Shown in pieces: positions 14,020-21,564 of a stretch of 23,687 bases of DNA (position 1 is its first letter; every line of letters starts with the position of its first letter). The stretch comes from a virus. The notes beneath the pieces are model-generated. The model was not told the origin of the DNA and searched no databases. It was given only the letters and a program-made list of their open reading frames with translations. Both the position numbers and the translations under genes were made by a program. The stretch lies in IMG/VR virus record IMGVR_UViG_3300030107_002348, positions 1 to 23,687 of that record, one strand, 5' to 3'.

Positions 14020-14044
14020 CGACAACTATGATATTAAGAAGGGA
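14009..14044 (+). promoter_or_regulatory. Predicted late promoter
   Basis: TTGACA (14009-14014, perfect -35), 17-base spacer, TATTAA (14032-14037) with a TGA extended element before it. It lies at the end of the early genes and upstream of the packaging, head and tail genes, which have no other clear promoter until the window end. Confidence 0.65.
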
Positions 14045-14088
14045 ACAAAGTCTCTAAAAATAAAAAATAAGAGATATAGGGTTTTATT

Positions 14089-14220
14089 ATGGGGTATACG
14101 GGTAGGGCTGATACAAATACTAATAACAATAGATCAGGCTTTAGATATACCTATAAGCAAACGCTACAAAGAATAGCGAACACACCGCAATCCGAACGAC
14201 ACCTAATGAAAAGGAGGTAA
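14089..14220 (+). CDS. Possible 43-residue basic protein
   Basis: An ATG at 14089 with AGGG about 7 bases upstream opens a 43-residue frame (MGYTGRADTNTNNNRSG, then TYKQTLQRIANTPQSERH, ending KRR). Its stop lies inside the ribosome-binding site of the next gene. It is polar and basic, with no known domain. It fills what would otherwise be a 205-base gap (14020-14224), but could be a chance frame in the late leader. Confidence 0.42.
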   Translation: MGYTGRADTNTNNNRSGFRYTYKQTLQRIANTPQSERHLMKRR

Positions 14221-14224
14221 CGTT

Positions 14225-14413
14225 GTGGATAAAATGAAAAGTATTTTAAAATCCAGAAAGTTCTGGGTACTGATAGCTACACTAGTAGGAATAGGACAGA
14301 GTTTCGTTTCAGGCAAGGTAGATGATTGGCAGGCACTGCAAATGTTGGTGGCCGCCAGCGCTGCGTATAGTTTAGGTACAGGTATAGAGTCAGGTTTGCA
14401 GGGAAGTAAGTAG
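14225..14413 (+). CDS. Small two-span membrane protein, holin-like
   Basis: A 62-residue protein starting at GTG 14225, chosen because AGGAGG lies 7 bases upstream; the later ATG at 14234 is too far. After a basic N-terminus (KSILKSRKF) come two hydrophobic spans, WVLIATLVGIGQSFV and LQMLVAASAAYSLGTGI, joined by SGKVDDWQA. Small phage proteins beginning KSRKFW with two spans are often annotated as holins. It is far from the endolysin on this map but is in the same predicted late transcript. Confidence 0.65.
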   Translation: MDKMKSILKSRKFWVLIATLVGIGQSFVSGKVDDWQALQMLVAASAAYSLGTGIESGLQGSK

Positions 14414-14437
14414 TAAAGTTTTATACTTTCCGACATT

Positions 14438-14593
14438 ATGAATATAGAACCACTTTATGCTTTCCTTAGTGGTATAGTTTTAGTAGCTGCCTTTTGGATA
14501 GGGGAACGATTGGGAGTATATGTTAATGGAGAAAAAGAACGGATCAATAACATTACTAGAACAATTGAAACCCGATTCAAAGAACGCAAATAA
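14438..14593 (+). CDS. 51-residue single-span membrane protein
   Basis: A short gene starting 24 bases after the holin-like gene. The product has one span near the N-terminus (YAFLSGIVLVAAFWIGERL) and a charged helical C-terminus (EKERINNITRTIETRFKER). This looks like a holin partner, antiholin or small spanin-like protein. It overlaps the start of the ParB-like gene by about 70 bases in another frame. Start context is weak (no good Shine-Dalgarno), so confidence rests on the coherent membrane and coil pattern. Confidence 0.5.
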   Translation: MNIEPLYAFLSGIVLVAAFWIGERLGVYVNGEKERINNITRTIETRFKERK

Positions 14594-15032
14594 AGGTAGT
14601 GTTAGAGGCCGAGGCATAATAGAAAAAAGCCTTAGAAGTTATGGTGCTGGCAGAAGTATAGTAGTTGACTTAGAGGGGAATGTAATAGCTGGCAACCAAG
14701 TTCTGGATGTGGCCGCAGACTTAGACATACCATTACGGGTAGTACAAACAAACGGCAATGAGTTGGTCGTCGTACAAAGGACGGATCTAAATATAGATAG
14801 CCCTGAAGGACGCGGATTAGCTATAGCCGATAATAGAGCAAATGAATTGTCCCTTAATTGGGATATTGGTGTATTAGAAGATTTATCAATGGATGTTGAT
14901 CTTACAGAGTATTGGCATCCTGAAGAACTAAGTAACATGTATGAGGATGTTGAAAAACAGGACGAAGAAAGTTTTGAGAAACAACAAAAAGAATGTACTT
15001 GTCCGGGTTGCGGTTTAGTGTTCTCAGTATAA
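14526..15032 (+). CDS. ParB-like nuclease-domain protein
   Basis: A 168-residue protein with a ParB/sulfiredoxin-like N-terminal domain: KGSVRGRGIIEKSLRSYGAG, VVDLEGNVIAGNQVLDVAAD, then RGLAIADNRANELSLNWD. In phages such proteins often precede the terminase genes, sometimes fused to a DNA methylase, here not. The C-terminus has CTCPGCGLVF, a half zinc-ribbon. Two ATGs are possible; 14526 is 9 bases from GGGAG while 14520 is only 3, so 14526 is preferred. It may mark or nick DNA for packaging, but its activity is unknown. Confidence 0.78.
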   Translation: MEKKNGSITLLEQLKPDSKNANKGSVRGRGIIEKSLRSYGAGRSIVVDLEGNVIAGNQVLDVAADLDIPLRVVQTNGNELVVVQRTDLNIDSPEGRGLAIADNRANELSLNWDIGVLEDLSMDVDLTEYWHPEELSNMYEDVEKQDEESFEKQQKECTCPGCGLVFSV

Positions 15033-15053
15033 ATAGTTACAAGGTTGACACTT

Positions 15054-15410
15054 ATGGCGAAACGAAGAAGACAATGGAAAAAAGAATTTATAGAAGTATT
15101 ACGCGAGACAGCTAATGTCCGAGCTGCAGCAGAGAAAGCAAATGTAAGTAGGACGGCAGTATACAAAGCTCGTAAGAACTCAAAGGTGTTTGCGCTAGAG
15201 TGGGACAACGCTTTAGAGGACGCTATAGATAAGCTTACCTATGTGGCGTATTCACGAGCTATGAAAAAGTCTGATCGTTTGTTGATGTTTTTATTGCAAG
15301 CGCACAGAAAAAATGTATATGGTCAAAAGATGGAGCTATCAGGATCCGATGGCGGTCCGATAGAGATGGTAGTAGACTGGGGTGGTAATGACACTGAAGC
15401 TTCAAGCTAA
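15054..15410 (+). CDS. terS: Terminase small subunit
   Basis: A 118-residue DNA-recognition subunit of the packaging motor. The N-terminus is basic (AKRRRQWKKEF), followed by a helix-turn-helix: ANVRAAAEKANVSRTAVYKA (residues about 18-37). The middle has AIDKLTYVAYSRAMKKSDRL and LLQAHRKNVYG, typical of phage small terminases. ATG 15054, with AAGG 9 bases upstream, is preferred to the TTG at 15045. It overlaps the large subunit gene by 23 bases. Confidence 0.85.
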   Translation: MAKRRRQWKKEFIEVLRETANVRAAAEKANVSRTAVYKARKNSKVFALEWDNALEDAIDKLTYVAYSRAMKKSDRLLMFLLQAHRKNVYGQKMELSGSDGGPIEMVVDWGGNDTEASS

Positions 15411-16566
15411 ACCACACGAGGGACAAAGAGAAGTGCACGATAGTGATGCGCGGTTTCGTGTTTTAGCAGCAGGACGAAGGTTTGGTAAAACTAGACTAGG
15501 AATATTCGAAGCATTTGAAACTGCTTTTTCGGGTGGTAGAGTTTGGATCTGTAGCCCAAGTTACAAAATGGGAGCGGTAAACTATAGGCCTTTGACTCGT
15601 ATAGCTAATCAAATACCAGGCGCTGAGGTAAAGCAAGGAGATAGACAAGTCAACTTAAGTAATGGCGGATCTATTACTGTGAAAAGTTGTGATAACCCTC
15701 AAAGCTTAAGAGGTGAAGGTTTAGACTTTGCTATACTTGATGAAGCTAGCTACATAGATGAAAGAGCGTGGACTGAAGCAATACGACCGGCTCTTTCTGA
15801 CAAAAAGGGCAAAGCTTTAATTATTTCAACGCCAAGAGGTAAGAACTGGTTTTGGCGTGTTTATCAAAGAGGTCAAACACAAGATGATTGGAGTAGTTTT
15901 ACATATCCCACTGCCAGTAATCCTTATATTGATGAGGAAGAAATAGAAGCAGCAAGAGCAGATTTACCTGAGCGTATATATCAACAGGAATACGAAGCTA
16001 GGTTTATAGAAGACGGTGGCGGAGTGTTTCGTAAAGTGTTAGACGCGGTAACAGATGAAGAGTCAGATACAGGTAGATATGTAATAGGATGTGACTGGGG
16101 TCGCACAAATGATAGTTCAGTTTTTACAGTGTTAAACATAGACACTGGTTTTGTGGTAGATGTAGTTAGGTTAACAAAAGTCGATTATCAAACTCAAGTC
16201 AGATCATTAGCGTCATTGCATGAACAATATCCGGGAGACATTATTGCGGAAACTAATTCAATGGGCGGTCCCATTGTTGAAAGTTTACAAAATCAAGGTT
16301 TACCGGTAGTAGGTTTTAATACTACGTCAGTAAGCAAACAACAAATAATAGATGGATTAGTATTAGCGTTTGAACAGGGGTTGATAAAGATTCCAAACAA
16401 CCCAGTATTAATTGGAGAGTTACAAGCATTTGAAAGTAAACGATTGGCTTCAGGTCGGCTTAGTTATTCAGCCCCGCAAGGTATGCACGACGATCATGTT
16501 ATGTCGTTAGCGTTAGCATGGTCGGGTAAAGAAACCAGTGAGCCATTAGTATTGTTGAGTATATAA
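15388..16566 (+). CDS. terL: Terminase large subunit
   Basis: A 392-residue packaging ATPase and nuclease. The Walker A-like motif is GRRFGKT (residues 29-35), preceded by the Q-motif-like EGQREVH. Walker B is FAILDE (residues 114-119), and the coupling motif follows as IISTPRG. The RNase H-like nuclease domain carries VIGCDWGRTNDS, IIAETNSMGG and HDDHVMSLALA, which hold the metal-binding acidic residues. ATG 15388 is favoured over GTG 15382 (two residues longer). Both lie inside the small subunit gene, so translation is coupled. It is on the short side for TerL, but all motifs are present. Confidence 0.95.
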   Translation: MTLKLQAKPHEGQREVHDSDARFRVLAAGRRFGKTRLGIFEAFETAFSGGRVWICSPSYKMGAVNYRPLTRIANQIPGAEVKQGDRQVNLSNGGSITVKSCDNPQSLRGEGLDFAILDEASYIDERAWTEAIRPALSDKKGKALIISTPRGKNWFWRVYQRGQTQDDWSSFTYPTASNPYIDEEEIEAARADLPERIYQQEYEARFIEDGGGVFRKVLDAVTDEESDTGRYVIGCDWGRTNDSSVFTVLNIDTGFVVDVVRLTKVDYQTQVRSLASLHEQYPGDIIAETNSMGGPIVESLQNQGLPVVGFNTTSVSKQQIIDGLVLAFEQGLIKIPNNPVLIGELQAFESKRLASGRLSYSAPQGMHDDHVMSLALAWSGKETSEPLVLLSI

Positions 16567-16580
16567 CGAGGAAGTTAAAC

Positions 16581-17936
16581 ATGGCATTAAATACAATTAA
16601 AATTGATGAAAACCTCAAAGCCATAGTCGGTATTCCTGGGTGGGCAAACGATTTAGCTAATAAACAATATGCTCAATCGGCTGGGGATCCTGTGGAAGCC
16701 TGGGCAAGTGTGCCTTTGCTTTATCGCGCTGTGAACTTGAGAGCTAGCAGTATTAGTAGTGTCCCGTATGTAGTATTTCGAGAAGATGAAGAAGTAGAGT
16801 ATCCCTTACAGCCAGACTTGGCATCAGTAATCTTTCAGATGGAGTTAGGTTTATTGTTAACGGGTGCAGCTTATGCGCTCAAACATTATAATGGGCCAGT
16901 ATTAACAGGTTTGCATATATTAAACCCAACGACAGTCAAATGGGACATGAAAGATGGTAAATCATATTTTACGCAAACAGTAGGTGGTAAAAAGTATGGA
17001 CCGTGGGGCCCAGAAGACATGATTGCTATTAGAGAACCAAGCATGACAGCAGATGTTGGTCCAGGAGTACCGCCCGCATCTGTCGCGCTCTCAGCTTCAC
17101 AATTAAGTTTCAATATGCAAGAGTTTGCAACTAAATTCTTTGAACAAGGTGGTATGCCTGCGACGTTGATCAGCACAAGTGCAAACCCCAACCCACAAGA
17201 ATTAGAAAGAGCACAGTCATTTTTTAGACGTAGATTATCAGGTGTTACAAACGCATGGCGTACTTTGTTTTTGCGTGGTGATATAAAAGTAACAACTCTG
17301 ACTCCTGATTTGAAGTCAATGAGTATGAAAGAATTGTCCGATCATGTAACTCTAGACATAGCTGCTTCTTTAGGAGTGCCTAGATCAGTCTTAGAGTCAG
17401 ATGCATCAAACTATGCAACAAGCCAAACAGATATGTATTCGTTCTGGAATATGACTATACGTCCACGACTGCCGTTATTTGAAGATGCAATTAATTCCCA
17501 ATTGCTTGGCGGAACAGATTATTCCATAAAGTTTGTTCCTGAAACTATGGAGATATTCCAGGAGGACGAAAGCCTAAGAGCAGGATCATTATTGCAGCTT
17601 GTGCAGGCCGGAGTGCCATTAGCTGACGCGATGCTGATGTTAGGTTATAACCCATTAGAAAATGCACCTTTACCACCTGAGGATGAAGGGGTAGAAGAAG
17701 ACTTGTCAGGTATAGATAGCGAAGAGGTGTTAGTAGATTCGGAGATAGCTAGTTGGCAAAGGTTTGCTATAAGAAGTTTAGGTAAAACTAACAAACGTAA
17801 GTTTGAAGTAAAGCATATACCAATAGAGCAAGCAAAGGAAATACAAGCGTTGCTTGATAAGGCTGAAAGTGTCGAGGAGGTGAGAGTGGCTTTCGGGTCA
17901 CGTATGTTTCCACTCGACTGGCAACAATACCCGTAA
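16581..17936 (+). CDS. Portal protein
   Basis: A 451-residue HK97-type portal, the dodecameric ring through which DNA enters and leaves the head. Recognisable segments are WASVPLLYRAVNLRASSISS (residues about 41-60), NGPVLTGLHILNPTTVKWD, SQLSFNMQEFATKFFEQGG, SLGVPRSVLESDASNYATSQ and NPLENAPLPPE. The last 60 residues continue with a charged helical tail (IPIEQAKEIQALLDKAESVE). A strong Shine-Dalgarno-like AGGAGG (17875-17880) lies inside the gene near its end, next to the MuF reading frame that overlaps it (see 17884-18036). Confidence 0.93.
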   Translation: MALNTIKIDENLKAIVGIPGWANDLANKQYAQSAGDPVEAWASVPLLYRAVNLRASSISSVPYVVFREDEEVEYPLQPDLASVIFQMELGLLLTGAAYALKHYNGPVLTGLHILNPTTVKWDMKDGKSYFTQTVGGKKYGPWGPEDMIAIREPSMTADVGPGVPPASVALSASQLSFNMQEFATKFFEQGGMPATLISTSANPNPQELERAQSFFRRRLSGVTNAWRTLFLRGDIKVTTLTPDLKSMSMKELSDHVTLDIAASLGVPRSVLESDASNYATSQTDMYSFWNMTIRPRLPLFEDAINSQLLGGTDYSIKFVPETMEIFQEDESLRAGSLLQLVQAGVPLADAMLMLGYNPLENAPLPPEDEGVEEDLSGIDSEEVLVDSEIASWQRFAIRSLGKTNKRKFEVKHIPIEQAKEIQALLDKAESVEEVRVAFGSRMFPLDWQQYP

Positions 17937-18036
17937 GGCTGTAGAACTGCCTTATGAAAAAGATGGGGCAGATAAAGAACGAGCTAAGATTGAAAGAGCT
18001 GGCATTACAGCATTAGCAAAAGCGTTAGAAAAACAG
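17884..18036 (+). other. Open N-terminal extension of the MuF frame overlapping the portal end
   Basis: The MuF frame is open from 17884 and encodes coding-like sequence, for example RKAVELPYEKDGADKERAKI and then ALAKALEKQL, before the first usual start (TTG 18037, no ribosome-binding site). It is +1 relative to the portal frame. There is no ATG, GTG or TTG in this extension. TTT-C at 17907-17910 in the portal frame is a possible +1 slip site, but unproven. Confidence 0.6.
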
Positions 18037-18759
18037 TTGCGATTAGCATTACCAAATCTAGCAGCAGTAGATAGCGCAGAAGCCAATGTAACATTAGGTG
18101 ATGAAGATATACAAGATGCCTTATTCAACATGATAAACGAAGCGGTATTGTTAGGGCAGGATGTAGGTAGATCACAAATAGATGCGATCTACGGAGTTGA
18201 AAAACAACTTGATGACATTGATTGGTCAAGTCTAGCAGGTGATGGTATTCAATGGGTAACTAACCATGTAAGGAATTTAATGGTTGAACTCAATCAAACA
18301 AGTAGAGAGACTATGCGTAAAGCAATAGCTCAATGGAAAGAAACAGGCGAAGGGTTGAATAAACTAATTGAAACACTAGAACAAATGGGCTGGGGTTTTG
18401 ATAAAAGAAGAGCTAAGTTGATAGCTGAAACAGAAGTAACAAATGCGTTTGCTAAAGGTGCGGTAATGGCTTGGACTGCTTCTAGCGTGGTAGTAGGTAA
18501 AGAATGGAGAACAGCAAACGACGAAGCAGTATGTCCAATTTGTGCTCCTTTAGGTGGTATGAGGTTTAGTACTGAAGGGCCGGAAGCTACGTCTCAAAGA
18601 GATCAGAGGCGCAATGCTGAACAGGCAAAACTGGGTGATGCATTTGTACATCCAGGCGGTAGATATACAGCGGGTAACTTTGCAGGTCAAACATTTGATA
18701 GACCACCAGCACATCCAAATTGTAGATGTTGGTTGGCGCCAGTAGTGGAGTTGAGATAA
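18037..18759 (+). CDS. MuF-like minor head protein (N-terminus uncertain)
   Basis: At least 240 residues, longer if the upstream frame is used. The C-terminal part has the MuF-family hallmark: AKLIAETEVTNAFAKG, then EWRTANDEAVCPICAPLGG, and the ending PPAHPNCRCWLAPVVEL, whose Cys and His residues are conserved. MuF proteins sit at the portal inside the head and are needed for head morphogenesis; in some phages they are ejected. It lies between portal and gp10-like genes, the standard place. The TTG at 18037 is the first usual start codon in frame but has no ribosome-binding site, so the true N-terminus is likely upstream. Confidence 0.88.
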   Translation: MRLALPNLAAVDSAEANVTLGDEDIQDALFNMINEAVLLGQDVGRSQIDAIYGVEKQLDDIDWSSLAGDGIQWVTNHVRNLMVELNQTSRETMRKAIAQWKETGEGLNKLIETLEQMGWGFDKRRAKLIAETEVTNAFAKGAVMAWTASSVVVGKEWRTANDEAVCPICAPLGGMRFSTEGPEATSQRDQRRNAEQAKLGDAFVHPGGRYTAGNFAGQTFDRPPAHPNCRCWLAPVVELR

Positions 18760-18760
18760 T

Positions 18761-19186
18761 ATGACAGGTGTGAATATAGAAGGAATAGAGAAACTAAACA
18801 AAAAGTTAGGACGTATAACAGCAGCTAAAACTCTATTACCTGTATTGCAGAAACAAAGTGACAAAATAGTCGCAAGAGCAAAGCAGTATCCAGGTGCACC
18901 TGCTAATAGTACATATAGACGTACTAATAGATTGCGTAATAGTTGGAATGTGCGAACGCACCAAAAGCAACGTAATTTAAGTGCAATAATATCTAACACT
19001 GCGTCACGCAAAGGAATACGTTATGGTATTTATGTAATGGGTCCGAAGAATGGACCTAGACCTGGAACTAGACAGGCATGGATGCACAATAACAGATGGG
19101 CAACATTAGAAGGAATATACAAAACACGTAAAAAAGAAATAGTAAAAGCATTACAGTTAGAAGTAGATAGAAAACTAAAAGGATAA
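18761..19186 (+). CDS. HK97 gp10-like head-tail completion protein
   Basis: A 141-residue basic protein starting 1 base after the MuF stop. It begins with MTGVNIEGIEKLNKKLGRI, has PANSTYRRTNRLRNSW in the middle, and RYGIYVMGPKNGPRPGTRQA before HNNRWATLEGI. This resembles the HK97 gp10-like family of neck or tail-completion proteins, which bridge the head connector and the tail terminator. Its place before the protease and capsid genes is unusual, since the family normally follows the capsid, so a minor head role is the alternative. Confidence 0.68.
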   Translation: MTGVNIEGIEKLNKKLGRITAAKTLLPVLQKQSDKIVARAKQYPGAPANSTYRRTNRLRNSWNVRTHQKQRNLSAIISNTASRKGIRYGIYVMGPKNGPRPGTRQAWMHNNRWATLEGIYKTRKKEIVKALQLEVDRKLKG

Positions 19187-19190
19187 TATT

Positions 19191-21236
19191 ATGCCGTACG
19201 ACATACGCAAAGAAAATGACAAGTATTGTGTTTATAAGTTAGAGCCAGACGAAAAGTTAATTTGTTACGATAATGTCGAGGAAGCTGCGGCATATTTTGC
19301 TGTATTAGAAAGAGTAACTGCAGACGAAGACGAAAACAAAGCTCGTATCGGTGTAGATAAATACAGCACAGAAGAAGAAGCTCTAGAAAGAGCTGATGAA
19401 ATAGGTTGTGAAGGTGTACACACTATGACGGAAGGTGGCGATGTAATTTACATGCCATGTAGTACACACAGTCAATACATAGATCAAGTGGGTCTAGAAG
19501 AGGGACAAGATATGGACGATTATAAAAAGCTAGAACTAAAGTCCGTTGATGATGATCACTTCGTTGTCGGTGGATGGGGTGTAGTGTTTGGGGGTAAAGA
19601 TGTAGAAGGAGATACCTTCACAAAAGATACAGATTTTGTTTTAGAACACGCTGAAAACCCTGCAGTACTCTATGACCATGCGCAAGAAGTAAAAGCAATT
19701 ATCGGCAAGGTAGTTGAAATCAAACAGACTGACGCAGGTTTATGGATGGAAGCACAGATACAACGATCAGCCAAATATGCAGAACAAATATTGGAGTTGA
19801 TCAAAAAGGGTAAACTGGGATATAGCACAGGCTCAGTTGCTCATTTAGTAGAACGGCTAAAAGGTAATATCAAGCGCTGGCCTTTGTATGAGTTATCACT
19901 AACTCCAACTCCAGCAGAACCCAGAACGTTGGGTGTGGAATATCTTAAAGCCTTAGGCATAGTAATGGACGCAGAAGCTAAAGCGGACGAAGAATTGGCA
20001 GAGGCTGACGAGCTAAAGGGTGAACTACCAGAGAGCTCAATTGCAGACCAATCGGAAGCTGTGGAAGATGACGCGATTACAGAAGAAATTAAAAAGGAGA
20101 ATATAATGAGTGACGAAGTAAACAAAGATGCAGTCGAAGAGGCTGTAGAAGTACCAGCTGAAGCTCCAGCAATTGACATGGACGCTTTGAAAGCTGAATT
20201 GAATACAGCAGCACAAGATGCAGTAAAAAATGCTTGGGAAGCTGAAGTTGAAGAACGTGGCGGCATCCTAACCGAAGCCCCAGCAACCAAGAAAATTACC
20301 AAGATGGGCGGAGATCACGATGGTGGCGACGCTTTTATGCACTGGGTAAAAACTGGTAGCGACAACTACTACACCAAAGCTGCGCTACAAGAATCAACAG
20401 CCGCAGAAGGAGGCGTACTCGTCCCGGAAGGTTTGCATGAATCCATCATTGCCAAACGTGACGATCTTTCAATTCCTCACGCCGCAGGCGCAATGAGAAT
20501 TGAAACCTCAGTTGATTCGGTACAAGTACCAAGTGAAAACGCAACTGGCGGATTTGCACTAACAGCTGAAGAAGGCGCTTACAATGAGTCTGAGCCTACT
20601 TTCACCAGCAATTCCATCTCAGTCTACAAATTCACTAACTTGACCAAAGTTTCTGAAGAATTACTTGCTGACGAAAAATCCAACCTCGAGGAATTCCTCG
20701 GTGGAATGTGGGGACGTTCAGCCGCAGATATCTACAACGATATGTGCATCACAGGAACTGGATCAGGACAACCACAAGGCGCCATTCCTGGCGGTACAGC
20801 TGGCTTGACCCTCGATTCCGGTACCACAATTGCAGCAGCTGAAATTCCAGAGTTGTACTACAAGCTTCCAGCAGGATACGAAATGGGCAACGTTGCTTGG
20901 TCAATGAACCAGGCCACTTTGGGTGTCGTTCGTGGATTGAGCGGTTCCGGTCCTTTCTTCTATCAGCCAACTCCAATGGGCGACAGCGCCAACGGCGAAC
21001 TCTATGGTAAACCAGTTTACACAACTGGCCACATCTTGAGCATGGCCGCAGGTCGTGACGTTGTCTTAGTTGGTAACTGGGAATTCTACGGCTTAGTAGA
21101 GCGTAATGAAATGGTAGTATCTCGTAACCCATACTTGTACCAGGGTAACGGACAAGTTGGATTCTTTGTACACATCCGCTTTGGTGGAGCAGTGTTACAA
21201 GCAGAGGCCTTCCAGTACGCAACTAACGCTGGCTAA
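19191..21236 (+). CDS. Prohead protease fused to HK97-fold major capsid protein
   Basis: A 681-residue fusion. Residues about 1-105 form an accessory domain with YSTEEEALERADEIGCEGVH and then YMPCSTHSQY. Residues about 115-260 are the serine prohead protease: H163 in LYDHAQE and S212 in LGYSTGS are the likely catalytic pair. Residues about 265-375 are an acidic, Ala/Glu-rich scaffold-like delta region. Residues about 380-681 are the HK97-fold capsid protein (ESTAAEGGVLVPEG, TNLTKVSEELLADEKSNLEE, GTGSGQPQGAI, then RNEMVVSRNPYLYQGNG). An in-frame ATG at 20106 with GGAG 6 bases upstream would give the capsid precursor alone (376 residues). From about 20,230 codons shift to C-ending forms, as expected of very highly expressed protein. 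Confidence 0.92.
   Translation: MPYDIRKENDKYCVYKLEPDEKLICYDNVEEAAAYFAVLERVTADEDENKARIGVDKYSTEEEALERADEIGCEGVHTMTEGGDVIYMPCSTHSQYIDQVGLEEGQDMDDYKKLELKSVDDDHFVVGGWGVVFGGKDVEGDTFTKDTDFVLEHAENPAVLYDHAQEVKAIIGKVVEIKQTDAGLWMEAQIQRSAKYAEQILELIKKGKLGYSTGSVAHLVERLKGNIKRWPLYELSLTPTPAEPRTLGVEYLKALGIVMDAEAKADEELAEADELKGELPESSIADQSEAVEDDAITEEIKKENIMSDEVNKDAVEEAVEVPAEAPAIDMDALKAELNTAAQDAVKNAWEAEVEERGGILTEAPATKKITKMGGDHDGGDAFMHWVKTGSDNYYTKAALQESTAAEGGVLVPEGLHESIIAKRDDLSIPHAAGAMRIETSVDSVQVPSENATGGFALTAEEGAYNESEPTFTSNSISVYKFTNLTKVSEELLADEKSNLEEFLGGMWGRSAADIYNDMCITGTGSGQPQGAIPGGTAGLTLDSGTTIAAAEIPELYYKLPAGYEMGNVAWSMNQATLGVVRGLSGSGPFFYQPTPMGDSANGELYGKPVYTTGHILSMAAGRDVVLVGNWEFYGLVERNEMVVSRNPYLYQGNGQVGFFVHIRFGGAVLQAEAFQYATNAG
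20096..20108 (+). promoter_or_regulatory. Internal ribosome-binding site and start for the capsid precursor
   Basis: AAAAAGGAGAATATAATG lies inside the protease-capsid frame, with GGAG at 20096-20099 and ATG at 20106-20108, exactly in frame. It begins MSDEVNKDAVEEAVE, just before the delta region. This would let ribosomes make far more free capsid protein than protease fusion. Confidence 0.75.
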
Positions 21237-21254
21237 TAACTAGTACTAAATAAA

Positions 21255-21286
21255 CCACAAAATCGCTAGAAGCATTGTTTTTGTGG
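21255..21286 (+). other. Hairpin 1 after the capsid gene
   Basis: CCACAAAA pairs with TTTTGTGG (8 bp) around a 16-base loop that itself contains GCT/AGC. It starts 18 bases after the capsid stop. It lacks a T run after the stem, so it is more likely an mRNA-protecting element than a terminator. Confidence 0.5.
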
Positions 21287-21304
21287 CAAACAAGCACTAT
21301 CTAA

Positions 21305-21328
21305 GTGGGTGGGGGAAACTCCACCCAC
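21305..21328 (+). other. Hairpin 2 after the capsid gene, GAAA tetraloop
   Basis: A 10-bp stem (GTGGGTGGGG / CTCCACCCAC, one G-U pair) closed by a GAAA tetraloop. It ends 5 bases before the GGAGGGG site of the 21343 gene. GNRA-capped GC stems are very stable; here it could protect capsid mRNA and limit translation of the next gene. Confidence 0.68.
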
Positions 21329-21342
21329 AGATGGAGGGGAAA

Positions 21343-21564
21343 ATGGCAATTGGAAAAAGTAAAATGATGACAATAAAAGCCTTAAGACATTTTGCTGGAG
21401 CGGATCCCGGACGTAATGGCAAAGTCGTAAGTATGTCTATTGATGACATCAAAGAAGTAAGCAAAGAATTTGCTGATGATGTTATTAAAGCTGGCCATGC
21501 TATAGAGGTAGCAAAAAAGAAAAAGAAAAAGGTGAAAGATAGTGGCTCTGACAACAACAGCTAA
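21343..21564 (+). CDS. Small Lys-rich head-region protein
   Basis: A 73-residue protein starting at ATG 21343, chosen because GGAGGGG lies just upstream; an upstream GTG at 21283 would place the start inside hairpin 1 and lacks a site. It begins MAIGKSKMMTIKALRHF, has SIDDIKEVSKEFADDVIKAG in the middle, and then a run of Lys (KKKKKK) near the end. Small proteins like this often sit between capsid and connector genes in siphoviruses, but I do not recognise the family. It overlaps the connector gene by 23 bases. Confidence 0.7.
   Translation: MAIGKSKMMTIKALRHFAGADPGRNGKVVSMSIDDIKEVSKEFADDVIKAGHAIEVAKKKKKKVKDSGSDNNS

Noticed and set aside
17954-18016. Short ATG frame in the portal-MuF gap as a small gene
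   Set aside because: It is only about 20 codons and overlaps the better coding-like MuF extension.
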